In this document: one piece after another, positions 21,434 through 32,573 of the stretch
Numbering within the stretch: position 1 is the stretch's first letter
How the letters are laid out: each line of letters begins with the position of its first letter
Origin: Ancistrus triradiatus
Taxonomy: Eukaryota; Chordata; Actinopteri; Siluriformes; Loricariidae
DNA: 64,000 bases
Assembly (NCBI GenBank): GCA_025084515.1
Contig: JAJAGP010001356.1
Coordinates: forward strand, 1 to 64,000
Direction of reading: 5' to 3'
Notes under the pieces: generated by a model
What the model saw: only the letters and a program-made list of their open reading frames with translations
The model's database searches: none
Told to the model about the DNA's origin: nothing
Program-made: the position numbers and the translations under genes

Positions 21434-21937
21434 CTAGAGATGTGCATTTCCTGAAGAAAATGCAAGTGTGATTGCCACTCTGCAATGGTCGACCCTTAGT
21501 GTACCTCATGGGTCCAAAGGGGATCACGTCACCTCAGATTGCACCCGGGACCAAGCCTGCCGAATATTATGGCCATCGGTCGAAAACTGTCACCTCACAT
21601 TGCACCCAGGACTATGCCTGCCGAATTTCATGGCTGTAGGTTAAAAACTGACTGAGTTATGATTCGTTAACCCTGCAGGGCCCCCCAAAGTCCTATGAAC
21701 TATGAACTATACATGAACTATACAAGCACACCATTCCCGACCAGACCGGACGCAATGGTGCTGGAACAGGGTCGATATCTCGAAATCTGCGGCAGTTGAT
21801 ACGTGTCGAAAATCTCAGAATTTTAAGAATCAAATAACAATAATGTGATTGTGTATATAGGCAATCACACTAATAAACGGAATAATAATACTTTCGGATA
21901 ACAATAGTGTGATTGCCTATATAGGCAATCACACTAA
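21434..21937 (+). mobile_element. Short copy of the palindrome-ended element
   Basis: Begins CTAGAGATGTGCATTTCCTG and ends CACACTAA, like the 11342-15424 element, with GAAAATGCAAGTGTGATTGCC at the left. It keeps about one unit of the minisatellite (GCACCCGGGACCAAGCCTGC) and a second partial. The perfect 32-bp palindrome with arms TAGTGTGATTGCCTAT and ATAGGCAATCACACTA lies at 21905-21936. An imperfect version of the same terminus lies at about 21839-21873. Flanks ACATAA and TTAAGC again give an A/T junction without duplication. Confidence 0.75.
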
Positions 21938-22033
21938 TTAAGCTTTTGAGAACTCTATTATGATCCTTCATTTGCTTCAGCTGTGATGCATATATAAACC
22001 CTATCCATGAAGGAATTCAAGGTGGGTTGCAAT

Positions 22034-22500
22034 CATGGGAAGACAAAAAGTCAAAAGCTGAGAGAGGAGATTTTCATCGCACCTAAAGGTCTTTTGGTAT
22101 AAGATTTCCCAAAAATATAACATCACAAGAGACACCATTGGGAGCATTAGAAGGAAGTTTAAAACTTATGGAACAGCTGCAAACCTGTCTGGCCATGGAA
22201 GAAAGCCCAAAATTTCGTCAAGGGCCCTTAGCAACCTAGTTAGGACAACTAAGAAAAACCCTCATGTGAGTGCAAGACACCTACAGGATGACCTGATGAA
22301 GGCTGGAACAAGTACTTCAGTAGCAACTATAAGATGTGCACTGAATAAATGAGGACTTGGCCGGACTCCAAGATGCACTCCACTCTTAACCACAAGTAAC
22401 ATCGAAAGTCGACTAGAATATGCCAGATGGAATTTGGATAAAGCTACAGAGTTTTGGGAGACAGTTCCATGGACTGAGGAAACCTCACATTTCTCCCTTA
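22034..22500 (+). pseudogene. Tc1-like transposase, N-terminal part
   Basis: The transposase binds terminal repeats and moves the element. Starting MGRQKVKS with a stop soon after, the plus strand reads ISQKYNITRDTIGSIRRKFK (paired-type helix-turn-helix), AANLSGHGRKPKISSRALSN (GRPR-like linker), VRTTKKNPHVSARHLQDDL and ATIRCALNK, up to RLEYARWNLDKATEFWETV. The first catalytic Asp region (W-[ST]-[DE]-E) reads VPWTEET, so Asp is replaced by Glu. The rest is absent. Confidence 0.82.
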
Positions 22501-22736
22501 CTCGCTGGCTGCCACTTAGGGTTTATTTACCGGGAATATTTCGCCTCCTCCATGCGATCGCATTTCCTGAGGGACTCTGTGCTGCTATATAAGCCTGATC
22601 CTTTGCTTTCTGCGTGCGTTTTGTGCTGCCCATGACATGCTTTGCTTCCGCGTCCGTGTCGTGCTGCGTTCGGCGGAACCATGACACGCCTTCACTGTGC
22701 TCCGCTCCTATGCCTACCACTCTGTGCAAACGTGGC
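22501..22736 (+). other. Unassigned segment, possibly LTR-derived
   Basis: GC-richer sequence with TATATAAGCCTGATCC at about 22588, which could be a promoter and start region of an LTR, and imperfect GTGCTGC repeats. No coding match. It separates the truncated Tc1 from the truncated Rex1. Confidence 0.3.
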
Positions 22737-23680
22737 CCCAATATGTTTAGTGGAGATTGGTCACTCTGGGTTCTCCTGAAGTCAACAACCATCTCTTTAG
22801 TTTTGTCAATGTTCAGAAACAGATTCTTGACCTTACATCAGTCCGATAGCCGTTGTACCTACTCTCTGTATGCTGACTCATCGTTTTTGCTGATGAGACC
22901 CACCACGGTCGTATCATCAGCGAACTTGATGATGTGATTCGAGCTGTGCATTGCTGCACAGTCATGAGTCAGCAAGGTGAACAGCAGTGGACTGAGCACA
23001 CAGCCCTGTGGGGCTCCAGTGCTCAGTGTGGTGGTTCTGGAGATAATACTGCCGATCCGGACAAACTGGGGTCTCCCAGTCAGGAAGTCCAGGATCCAGT
23101 TGCAGAAGGAGGCATCCAGGCCCAGCAGGCACAGCTTCCCAATCAGGTGCTGAGGAATGATGGTGTTGAATGCTGAACTGAAGTCTATGAACAGCATTCG
23201 AACATAGGAGTTCTTTTTATCCAGATGGGTGAGAGCCAGATGAACAGTGGTGGCTATGGCGTTGTCCGTGGAGCGGTTGGGACAATACACAAATTGCAGA
23301 CGGTCCAGTAGGGTCTTGATGTGGCTCAAGATGATCCTCTCAAAGCACTTCATGAAGATTGGCGTGAGTGCAACGGGACGACAGTCGTTGAGGCAAGACA
23401 CTGGAGACTTCTTCAGCACGGGGACAATACTGGTGGCACTGCTCAGAGAGATGTTGAAGATGTCTGTGAGAACATCTGCTAGCTGGTCTGCACATCCTCT
23501 GAGCACCTTGCCAGGAATGTTGTCTGGTCCTGCAGCTTTCCGTGGGTTGACTCTGCGTAGAGTTTTCCTCACTTCTGCTATGGTGAGACAAAGCACCTGG
23601 TCATTGGTAGAAGGGGTGGACTTCCTCACTGCCACATCATTCTGTGCCTCGAACCGAGCCTATGTTGTTATGTAGTTGGT
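22737..23680 (-). pseudogene. Rex1 reverse transcriptase
   Basis: The longest readable stretch is 258 codons. Blocks in order: RFEAQNDVAVRKSTPS, VNPRKAAGPDNIPGKVLRGC, CLNDCRPVALTPIFMKCFER, FIDFSSAFNTIIPQHL (catalytic Asp in FIDF), STGAPQGCVLSPLLFTLL and the catalytic FADDTTVVGL near 22920. It continues in another frame with MVVDFRRTQSDQSPLN to the breakpoint. This polymerase copies LINE RNA at the nicked target. The thumb and 3' end are lost. Fairly few disabling changes suggest moderate age. Confidence 0.9.
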
Positions 23681-23689
23681 GACAGTTGG

Positions 23690-24531
23690 GAGTGAAGGGT
23701 CTGGCTGAACTGGGCTTCAATCCTCTTGATCTTGACTTGTGCATCCTTGCCTTAGACTAAGGGCATAGCTGGGGGCTCATAGTCAAAGAGTCTAACGGTG
23801 ATCAGAGACGTTGGGTTGCTGTCTTCTGCCTCCCATGTGGTTGCTGATGTCTCATGTGATCCCTCTTGGCTGTGCTACCTTCCGGTTCTCCTCTTTCTAG
23901 CTATGCTGCTATAGCTAATGCTGCCAGGGTCTTATGCTACACATGGCATCAGTGATTGTTAATAGACGCTGTGCTCTTAATCAATAACTAATTACATTTA
24001 CTGTTTTCTCTCCGAGATGTGTTCCGGTACCAGTCGCTGCCCCACACATGATGTTCATCCGCTTCAGCTTCACTCAAGCTGCGTCCATCACCAGCTTCAG
24101 TTCCACCATACCCGGGCCGCACCAGAGGACAGTAACCCTCACCCTCCTCCGGTTATCTGGGGATGAAGTGCCGGCAACAACTTTCCTGCCTAGACTCAGG
24201 ATCCTAGAGTGACTCTGTGTATCGGACTACTTAATGCCGATGTGCATGTTTTACATTTTATTTGAATTATCCCTCCATGACTTTAGTTTTATTCTTAGAT
24301 TTATCATCTACGCCGCCCAAGGAGGTTGGGTTCCTTTTTGAGTCTTGGTCCTCCCAAGGTTTCTTCCTCATAACACTTAGGGAGTTTTTCCTTTCCACTG
24401 TCGCCCTAGGCTTGCTCAATTTGGGATTGGATGTAGATATTAGGAAATAATCTAAAATTGTAAAGTTGCTTTGAGACAATGCTCCATTGTAAAAAGGCTA
24501 TATAAATAGATCTGAACTTGACTTGATAGCC
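23690..24531 (+). mobile_element. LINE-A 3' tail inserted in Rex1
   Basis: GGTCTGGCTGAACTGGGCTT begins 3' UTR sequence shared with 13215-14062, and the copy ends in CTATATAAATAGATCTGAAC and TTGACTTGA at about 24529. It is strongly 5'-truncated, as usual for LINEs. The Rex1 frame resumes on either side. No clear target duplication is visible. Confidence 0.88.
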
Positions 24532-24534
24532 TGG

Positions 24535-25600
24535 ATGCCCTGCCACATGCGCCGTGTGTCACTCCTGTGTCTGAAGTGGTCATGGATGCTCTTGCCATGT
24601 GCACACTATGCCTCTCTGATTGCCCTGCCAAATTTGGCCTTGTTCTCAGGGCCTCCTTGTCACCAGCTTTGAAGGCAGAGTCTCGGGCTCTCAGCAGTGT
24701 GCGCACCTCTGCGGTTATCCACGGCTTCTGGTTGGGTCGTGTGGTGATTTTTTTGGAGATGGTGACGTCATCTGTACACTTGCTGATGTTGCTGGTCACT
24801 GGTGAGGTGTACTCCTCCAAGTTGATGTAGTCGCCATCAGCTGCAGCTTCCAGAAACATGTTCCAGTCAGTGTGTTCAAAACAGTCCTGAAGTGCAGAGA
24901 TGGCTCCTGCTGGCCAGGTTTTCACCTGCTTCAGAACTGGTTTCGAGCATCTGACAAGAAGTCTGTATGCAGGAATTAGCATAACAGAGATGTGGTCTGA
25001 GTGTCTGAGTTTGTGGCTGGGCTCTGCCCTGTACGTGCCGGGAACATTTGTGTAAAGAAGATCCAGCGTGTTCGCCCCTCTCGTTGCAAAGTCCACATGC
25101 TGGTGGAATTTAGGGAAAACTGTTTTGAGATTTGCATAGTTGAAATCTCCAGCAACGATAAGCAGTCCGTCAGGGTGTACATTTTGTAGTTCACTAATCG
25201 CAGTATGCAGTTCCCAGAGCACTTTCTTGGCATTAGCACTGGGTGGAATGTACACTCTGATAATGACCACGGTGATGAATTCACGTGGTAAATAAAAAGG
25301 TCTGCATCTAACAGCCACAAACTCCACTAGCGGTGAACAGTAACTAGACACCAGGACAGAGTTCCTGTACCATTCTGTGTTGATGTAGACACATAAACAG
25401 CCACCGCGTGTCTTACCGCACAGAGCTGGGTTTCTGTCAGCACAAAACGAGGCTAGCCCGTCGGCTAGGGTTTGTTTTTACCATAGCACGGATGCTCGCC
25501 CGCTTGCCGCTCTTACGGGATCTCACACACCACTTTCGGTGCCCCGAGTGGTTGGAGGCTCAGTCCCTGCAGCAAGCCGAGATCGCATAGTTTCTCCAGT
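24535..25600 (-). pseudogene. Rex1 endonuclease
   Basis: The AP-type endonuclease cuts target DNA. A run of about 270 codons reads GGCLCVYINTEWYRNSVLVS, then VSSYCSPLVEFVAVRCRPFY, IIRVYIPPSANAKKVLWEL, LLIVAGDFNYANLKTVFPK (GDFN block) and LRHSDHISVMLIPAYR (SDH block), ending in ITTRPNQKPWITAEVRTLL and DKEALRTRPNL. The N-terminal part near 25400-25600 is frame-broken. It is cut at about 24535 by the LINE-A tail. Confidence 0.88.
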
Positions 25601-25650
25601 AGGTCATCATGGAGGTTAGTCGTGTTTTGATTCCTGAGACTTAGTAGTAC

Positions 25651-26128
25651 CGTATTTTTCGGACCATGAGGCGCACTTAAAATCCTCTCAAAAATTGTGC
25701 GTCTAATGTATGAATTAATTCTGGTTGTGCTTTCTGACCTAGAACCGATTGTAGATGGTACACGGTGCTCATAAATCTGTCAAAATGTTTTAGCATGACC
25801 TTGATAAGTTACAAAGCTTACGGCCACCGTTGTGCGCACCATCGTGTAGTAATATGATCTGTGCTTCAACGTTACGGTGTGTGCATTCATTCATTTTATT
25901 GCGAAGCGGATTTCAAACTCAAAGATATCAGTCACGCAGTACAACATGGAAATAGAGCAGCTGCGATAGAATTTAACATTAACGAATCAATGATACGGAA
26001 GTGGAGGAAGCAAGAAGACGCCCTGCGCCAGGTAAAGAAGACCAAACTGAATTTTTGACGGAACTTAAGAGTTTTGTTTCATTTCATGCGCCTTATAACC
26101 CGGTGCGCTTTATAACCCGAAAAAGATG
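25651..26128 (+). mobile_element. Pogo/Tigger-like DNA transposon remnant
   Basis: The left end CCGTATTTTTCGGACCATGA followed by GGCGCACTT is mirrored by CGCCTTATAACCCGGTGCGC and CTTTATAACCCGAAAAAG at the right, inverted ends of a common vertebrate pogo-like family. Inside, the plus strand (about 25905-26055) reads FKLKDISHAVQHGNRAAAIE and IRKWRKQEDALRQVKK, the N-terminal helix-turn-helix of pogo-like transposases. The rest of the transposase is deleted. It directly follows the 5' end of Rex1. Confidence 0.75.
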
Positions 26129-26761
26129 GTAACTGGCGATGATATACATGGACATCAGATGTTCTGCCGTCCATGCTGTCCATGTGATGAAACTAAAATT
26201 GATAAGATAGCCGAACTAACACGTAAAAGCACCATTTCGGATCCAGAGAGGCCGCTGCGTGTTACTGCCGAGATCTTGAGACCATCTATCTTTAGTTATT
26301 TTGATTTATTTTATTTTGATTTCTCTCTTCCATCTGAAATTAACTGCGATTCGGTCGTAAAACCCCTTTTTCTTTTATACAGTTTGCCCATTTTTCCACC
26401 TTTGAAATTTCTACAGAAGAAAGTGTTCTGTCTGATGATTCTGTTGCTATTGTGGGTAGCTTGGTTAGGCAGACACTGCTTAGAAATGCTTTAATTTCTT
26501 TTCTGGACTTTCTTCTGTATCTGATACACTTGTACTGATAAAGTCATGTAAGAATCACCAAAAGAATGACAAGAAATGGCATGTGGATATAGATCATGTG
26601 GATGAAGGAAGTGACTGACACAGTGATTGCACTGTGGTCAACTGAGCGAGATTCTGTAACATAACACCCCATGCAACTGTGTTAAGAAAGGACACATTAC
26701 ATACATAAGTATATGTGGAAACAGAATTTCAGTTGGATTTTACGGCTCCCTCTCACTGTTT

Positions 26762-26826
<65 letters not shown>

Positions 26827-27395
26827 TTAGGAAATATGTGTGGTTGAATGGAACACAAAAAACTAGCAACGGAATTCTATTATGGAATGCATCGCTAACA
26901 TGAAAATCACTTAATAGTTTGGTAAAATTTTTGTTACCTGTTAAATCAATCAGACCTCTACCAATGGAGACCTCTACAAATGGAGACAAGTATTTTTAGG
27001 ACACATTTGGGGTCTCAGCTCCACATACACTTGCTTATAAAAGTCATTTTTGAGCATGTTCACCCAAATTTGGGGACAGCTGAAATGTAAGTTCTCCCCA
27101 TTAGATTAATTTCAGTCTCTTACTGCTATTATGCAGTAATGCTTTGTTTATTGCCTATAGCATCAGCTTCTCTGTGGCAAGTTCAGTAAGTTATCAAGGA
27201 ATTTGGGTCAGAATATGCTGACATGTTCTATATCTGTACAAGTGATTCTCATAAATTGTCCACAGGAAACACTTGAAACCTTTTAGCATCATAGATTCCA
27301 TGAAATACCAGGACAATATTATATCAAAATCTGTCTGCGTCTCCAAAGAAACTAAACATTTGTTGTTATTGGATCTCCCAGCAGGACAATTATAC
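26129..27395. other. Unassigned AT-rich region with CA repeat
   Basis: A (CA)n run occupies about 26764-26822 within TCTCACACACAC and ACTCACTTAGG. Apart from it I recognise no coding or repeat sequence. Confidence 0.45.
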
Positions 27396-28430
27396 TGTCA
27401 CGATCTACGGCCAGGAGCTGACATTTTCGGTCGTGGGCGTTTCGAACTACATCGCCCACAGTCCTTTGCAGAGGCAAGATGGCCGTGGACTCAGCTGGAC
27501 CTGGTTTGGATAATGATTGCTGTCTTACCGTGTATGGGCAAGGGAAGCCCTTTCTAAGCTCCGTTCTAACTTGCGTTGGCAAGGGAGCATTGTCTCAGGT
27601 TCCCTGGGCTTGCGTTGCGGCTTTGTGGAATTCTCATTTGTTCCCCGGATTTCTGCCTGTTGCGTTTCCGGAATATCACTTCTCTGGACTCCCGCATTTA
27701 TGGCTCTGCCCGGTACGTTCTGTTTAGCGGTTCATTTCGCTCGTTATGTTTGGTTGGTCGTTCACCTCGCGTTCTGTTAGCATATTGGCTTTAGCGGTGC
27801 TATGTTTATGTTCGATGTGTTTCCTGTAGTTTGTTGTTATCTTCAATCTTATTGTTTATGTTATTATAATTTTTATTAGCCGTTGTTTTGTTGTTAATGC
27901 TTTTTTCTTTAAACTGGAACTCTGCACTCGTCTGCGTCCTGTTCGTTCCACTTGCATCATCGTTACAGAATGCTCCCATCAAAAATGCAGACGGCTGGTT
28001 CCAGTCCTCTGCCGTGCGAGCCGGACCGATTCGGCAGGGATCCAAATTGATGCTGGCAGTTCATTAAACAGTGTAAAATTTATCTGAGTGCATTTTCCGG
28101 TCGCTCGGAGTCATCCCGACTGGCATTCGTGATCATGTGCCTGACCGACAAGGCTATACAGTGAACCGCAGAAGTATGGCCCCTGTTTGAGTCAGGGTCC
28201 TGCGACCAATTTTTATAGGTACTTGGGGCAGAGTTTGGCCCTCATCCAGTACCTTTTCGGGAGCACAGTCAGGGTCTGGAGTCAGGACAAGATTTCCCTC
28301 AGTACCCACTTCAGCTTGTCCATCATGTATGGGATCCTCCGCTCGCCAGGACTCAGAGGTTATCCATATCTGTGTATTGTTGAGAATATAAAACAAAATC
28401 TTACATAATAAAGTAATTAACAAATTAATA
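27396..28430 (+). mobile_element. Ty3/gypsy 5' fragment: LTR plus gag start (Gypsy-2)
   Basis: A 572-bp LTR (27396-27967) starts TGTCACGATCTACGGC and ends CATCATCGTTACA. It is followed by a gag start. Nothing of pol or a second LTR is seen; the sequence becomes unassigned near 28350-28430. Confidence 0.78.
27982..28340 (+). pseudogene. Gypsy-2 gag N-terminal fragment
   Basis: From the ATG at 27982 a broken plus-strand frame shows LDRFGRDPN, then CKIYLSAFSGRSESSRLAFV with MCLTDKAIQ, matching the gypsy capsid pattern of a small aromatic-rich start followed by a hydrophobic LxxxKIAFVxxLLxGxA segment. Stops interrupt it at several points and it ends without a zinc knuckle. Confidence 0.6.
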
Positions 28431-28967
28431 ATTGTATGGACGCTACTAATGTGTTAGGCCTTAGAGTTAACAATATGATGCTGGTGTGTTCAGAAGAAGG
28501 CATTTTCCCAACCATAGAAGTTTCAGTTGACTTGGATAAAAGTGCAACAAAATAGAAAAGGAAGGGCAAGTTGTTCTACAAAACCGATTAAAACTAGAAA
28601 ATGAGGTCCAAAGAGACAAACAGCTTCTTCTTTGGAAGCTATCTGATTAAGGCCAAGGTCAGGTAACAAAGGGACGGTTGAAAGTGAGACTTCTAATGCA
28701 AGCGTGTGAAAATACAGTCGTATGTATTTATTAGTAGTATGAATCATAAGTGTGTGACTGGTGTTGAATTAATTAAAGTAATTAGCACAATCATTTGCGC
28801 CAGTTAACATATATTAAATGAAGGTGTGTATTACAAAAGTTTACTAACTTAGATAAGTCATAAGTATTAGACTAACTAAGTGAATTTGAGTGTCTTAATG
28901 AACTAACTTTTAACAGAGGAACATGTAGGTGTGTGTACTACTTAGGTAAATAATGAATTGCAGAATG
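28431..28967. other. Unassigned region left of Gypsy-3
   Basis: No recognised coding or repeat. It is the left flank of Gypsy-3 and, with 32579-33180, may be one older element split by Gypsy-3; I could not establish this. Confidence 0.35.
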
Positions 28968-28972
28968 ATGCT

Positions 28973-29341
28973 TGTCAAGACTGCTGAGGAGCTCACGCCG
29001 CGACAGCAGAGGGAGCCGTCACCGGAGTTTTGACTGCTCGCTTCCGGTGCACGGCCATTTTGGGACCCTACTTAAGCGCGGTAGATTTGAACACTCGTTG
29101 CGAGGTCTCGTCAGAGTTTCACTCTTGTCATTCCGAGCGTTTATGATACTGATTGTTTTCCTGGCTATTTACCACCGCTTCGTCCATCTGCTACTGAGTT
29201 TGCCTGTCCCCTGGTTTTGTCTGCTGTGTTTTTGTCTCTTTGGTATTTTTGACCCCTTTTGCCTGGATTTTTGACTATGGCCTTGTATTGTCCTCAAGAA
29301 CCTGCTCTTGATTTCATCCTGAGCGTGTGGCTTCCGTGAAA
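28973..29341 (+). repeat. 5' LTR of Gypsy-3
   Basis: Starts TGTCAAGACTGCTGAGG. Its poly(A) signal region reads CTCAAGAACCTG where the 3' LTR has CTCAATAAACCTG, so AATAAA is lost here. The end is altered (CCGTGAAAAA instead of CGTGACA). Confidence 0.9.
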
Positions 29342-29389
29342 AAAACAGAAGGCAGCACTCTCCCTCCTCGCAGCCGTGTTTATCCACTA

Positions 29390-30700
29390 TCTAGGACTGA
29401 GTCTGAAGGCTATTGGATACGTATATCGAAACTGCTTCTTCAGCAAGGGCACCTCCGTCCTCTACTCCCCAGCCGGCGGCCGCTTCTTTTTTGTCGCAGA
29501 AGAAGGACGGTGGCCTCCGTCCATGTATTGATTATAGAGGTCTGAATTCGTTTTACCGTCAAATACAAGTACAACTTCCCCTTAGTCCCGGCTGCGTTAA
29601 ACAGCTGAAAGGAAGCCCGTATTTCAACCCCAAGCTTGATCTAGGAACGCTGTACAACCTCATTCGTATCCCGCAAGGGAGACGAATGGAAGACTGCTTT
29701 TGTAAACAACCCGTGCCATTATGAATATACCTGAATACCTACCGCGTCATTGCCGTTCGGGTTGGCCAACGCGCCTCCGTTTTTCAAGCTTCATCAACCG
29801 AAGTGCTTAGGGACCTGATCGATCGCTGGGTGAAGTTTATTGGATGATATATTGATTCTAATTCCTCCTTCCCTTGAGGACACGTGCAACACGTCAGAAG
29901 AGTACTCCAACTGCTGCTGGACAATAAGCTCTTCGTAAGGAGCTAAATGCCACCTTTCAAACGCGCAAGTCATTTGCATTTTCTGGGCTATGTCTCATAG
30001 GCAAGGTGTCAGTATGGACGACGAGGAAAGGTCCAAGCGGTTCTCAATTGGCCCAGCCATTTTCATGTCAGGACCCTGAGATTCCTCGGCTTTTGCCACT
30101 TTTGATATGCGAGTCATCCGAGGTTCAGGCAGTGTTGCCAACACTCTCACCTTTTTGCTGAAGGGTCGGCAGCAAGAATTTGGCTGTCTTCTCCCGTGCT
30201 GAGACTGCCTTCCAGGCTCTGGAGGAGGAAGTTCGCCACTGCTCCCATATCCTGGTGCATCCCAAAACCCTGCCATTCCCTTTGTCCTGACGTGGATCCT
30301 CTGCATCTGGAGTAGGAGCAGTTCTGTCTCAGAGGGTAGGTTACACAAACCTCTTAAGCTTACATCCCTGTGCCTTTCTTCCGCTCATAAACTCACTTCA
30401 GCAAAACACAATCATGGTGTCAGCAATCAGGAAGTTGCCGGCCCATGAAGCTGGGCGTTTTGAGGAGTGGAACACTGGGCTGGAGGGTTCCAAGTTTCCC
30501 TTTTTTTGTAACTCACTGACACAGAAGACCCTGGAGTATCTGAGAGCATAGCCAGAAGACTCAACTCGCAGACAAGCCAGTGGGCAATGTTTTTTCTTTT
30601 TCTTGTTTCTACTTCTCTGTGTCATATCGTCCCATGATCCAAGAACGTGAAGGCTGATGCCTTGTCACGTCTCTGTATGCGGCGAAACTCGCGGGACACA
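29390..30700 (+). pseudogene. Gypsy-3 reverse transcriptase and RNase H
   Basis: The plus strand reads AEEDGGLRPCIDYRGLNS in one frame and YIETASSARAPPS in another, then PYFNPKLDLGTLYNLIRIPQ (about 29620), a frame-broken palm, and remnants of the thumb and RNase H (LFVRS, FCHF, ETAFQALEEEV, LTVDA-like) to about 30400. A segment near 30640 (KNVKADALSR) marks the end of the connection. Frames change every 100-200 bases, more than expected from the LTR similarity. The polymerase is not functional. Confidence 0.8.
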
Positions 30701-30819
30701 GCCCCGCTAACATCCTGCCTACCCGACTGCATATGAGCCCAATCCACTGGGAACTCTCTGATCTCCAATCCAACAGAGCGACCCCGGGAGAACCCCCCCC
30801 CGTGGCCTGTCCACCTGAC

Positions 30820-32205
30820 TGTGAGTTCGTTCCCATTGCTCTACCTACGTCAAGACCTGATTAACACCAACATTGTACCCAGTTCCGGTCACCCAGCCGT
30901 GAGGAGGAAACACAGAACTGTGCAGAACAATACTGGTAGAGCGGCCTGAACCGTGATGTTACAGGAGGTTGGGTAGCGCTTGTTTCTGTCCTGTGCCCAG
31001 TCCCAGACCCTCCCGAAGCCATGCCTGCGGGAACTTTTGGACCATTACCCCGTCCCGAGAACTACCTGGTCCCCACACCTGGGATTCACTTCGTCACTGC
31101 CTTCCTCCCATCTAACGGCATTGGGACCACATTATGGTGATCGTCGATCGCTTCTCCAAGACTTGTCCGCCTTAGTTCCCCTACCCAAGTTAACCCACCG
31201 CCTTGGAACGGCTGAGTGCCTGTTTCAATCAAATGTTTCGGTTTTTATGGGATCACCTTAGGCTAGTGTCGACTGAGGCCCCCATTTTCACCTCACGCGT
31301 ATGGAAGGAGTTCTGCTGCCGGCGGTTTGGAGGTAGCGTCCAGCTTTGACATCGGGCTATCACCACAAGCCACGGACAGACTGAGCGCCTTAACCAGGAG
31401 ATCAGAAGATTCCTAAGATCTTACTGCTCCAGGTCGGCAACACGACTGGTCCAAAATTTCTACCCTGGGTAGGAGTACGCCCAGATTCCGTTGCGCAATT
31501 TGCGACTGGTTTAAACACCCTTCCAGTGTTTCCTAGGTTATCAGCCACCTCTGTTCCCCTGGTCAGGGACCCCGTCCGAGGTTCCTGCGGTTGACGACTG
31601 GTACCGACGCAGCGAGCAGACCTGGGAAGAGGCGCATGTATGTTTGCAGCGGGCCATACGGCGCCAGCAACTTCAGGCCAACAGACATCGTCGCCCATCC
31701 GCTCCATACCAGCCAGGTCAGATGGTGTGGCTTTCTACTCGTGACCTGAAACTCCGGCTTCCAAGTAAGAAACTCAGTCCTAAGTTCATAGGCCCCTTCA
31801 AGATTCTCCGGCAGATCAACCCTGTGGCATATCGTCTTCAGTTGCCTTCTTCGTACCATATCTCCCCCACTTTTCATGTGTCTCTGCTAAAACCTGTGCG
31901 TTCCACCCCACAGCCTGCCTGGGAGACATCTGAACCGCCACCGCCCCTGGACGTGGACGGCGCTCCGGCGTATTCTGTCAGGTGCCTGTTGGACTCGGCG
32001 AGCTGGTCGTATGTACTACCTGGTGGACTGGGAGGGTTACGGCCCAGAGGAACGGTCCTGGGTCCCCGCTCGTGACATCCTTGACCCGTCCCTCATCGAT
32101 GGCTTTCATCGGGAACGTCCTGACCACCCCGCTCCTAGGCCCAGGGGCCGTCCCAGCCGGCGGCGTCATCGGTCGGCGGTAGCCACCCATCAGGCGGGGG
32201 AGCTA
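30820..32205 (+). pseudogene. Gypsy-3 integrase with chromodomain
   Basis: Catalytic-core remnants include IVDRFSKT (about 31145), EAPIFTSRVWKEFC (about 31285) and AITTSHGQTERLNQEIRRFL (about 31365). The GPF/Y region is clean: YQPGQMVWLSTRDLKLRLPS, LSPKFIGPFKILRQINPVAY, FHVSLLKPV (31700-31900). The chromodomain reads YYLVDWEGYGPEERSWVPAR then DILDPSLIDGFHRERPDHPA (32013-32130), which would direct insertion to particular chromatin. This places the element among vertebrate chromovirus-type gypsy elements. Several frameshifts disable it. Confidence 0.88.
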
Positions 32206-32573
32206 TGTCACGACTGCTGAGGAGCTCACGCCGCGACAGCAGAGGGAGCCGTCATCGGAGTTTTGACTGCTCGCTTCCGGTGCACGGCCATTTTGGGACT
32301 CTACTTAAGCGCGGTAGATTTGAACACTCGTTGCGAGGTCTCGTCAGAGTTTCACTCTTGTCATTCCGAGCGTTTATGATACTGATTGTTTTCCTGGCTA
32401 TTTACCACCGCTTCGTCCATCTACTACTGAGTTTGCCTGTCCCCTGGTTTTGTCTGCTGTGTTTTTGTCTCTTTGGTATTTTTGACCCCTTTTGCCTGGA
32501 TTTTTGACTACGGCTTGGTATTGTCCTCAATAAACCTGCTCTTGATTTCATCCTGCGTGTGTGCTTCGTGACA
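32206..32573 (+). repeat. 3' LTR of Gypsy-3
   Basis: Starts TGTCACGACTGCTGAGG, ends GTGCTTCGTGACA; AATAAA lies near 32531. It contains CTACTTAAGCGCGG, perhaps the promoter region. A 100-codon open frame is identical in both LTRs, but this is chance conservation of a repeat, not a gene. Confidence 0.93.

Larger units (their letters stand above)
21168..22500 (+). mobile_element. Tc1-like transposon, right end missing (family C)
   Basis: The left terminus starts at CAGTTGCAGTCAAAAATATT next to the AC repeat. The transposase begins at 22034. A palindrome-ended element (21434-21937) is inserted in the terminal region. The copy breaks off near 22500, before the catalytic core is complete, at an unrelated segment. 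Confidence 0.8.
22737..25640 (-). mobile_element. Rex1-like LINE (CR1 clade), split by LINE-A tail
   Basis: Endonuclease (about 25590-24535) and reverse transcriptase (about 23680-22737) lie on the minus strand and belong to one copy. They are separated by a plus-strand LINE-A 3' end (23690-24531). The RT block with FSSAFNTIIP corresponds to the classic Rex1 region. The left side is cut within the polymerase thumb at about 22737, so the 3' UTR is lost. Confidence 0.85.
28973..32573 (+). mobile_element. Ty3/gypsy chromovirus-type element with both LTRs (Gypsy-3)
   Basis: LTRs at 28973-29341 and 32206-32573 are in the same orientation. The 5-bp sequence ATGCT flanks the element at 28968-28972 and 32574-32578, a perfect target duplication. 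The internal part is only about 2.86 kb: gag and protease are missing, and the reading starts at the reverse transcriptase directly after the 5' LTR. Integrase ends in a chromodomain. LTRs differ at about a dozen positions by eye, implying a fairly recent insertion, although the internal frames are heavily broken. Confidence 0.93.

Noticed and set aside
23247..23675. 142-codon plus-strand frame
   Set aside because: It is the antisense of the Rex1 reverse transcriptase.
28972..29274. Identical 100-codon frames in the two copies at 28972 and 32205
   Set aside because: They lie inside the LTRs of Gypsy-3; identity follows from LTR duplication, not from a gene.
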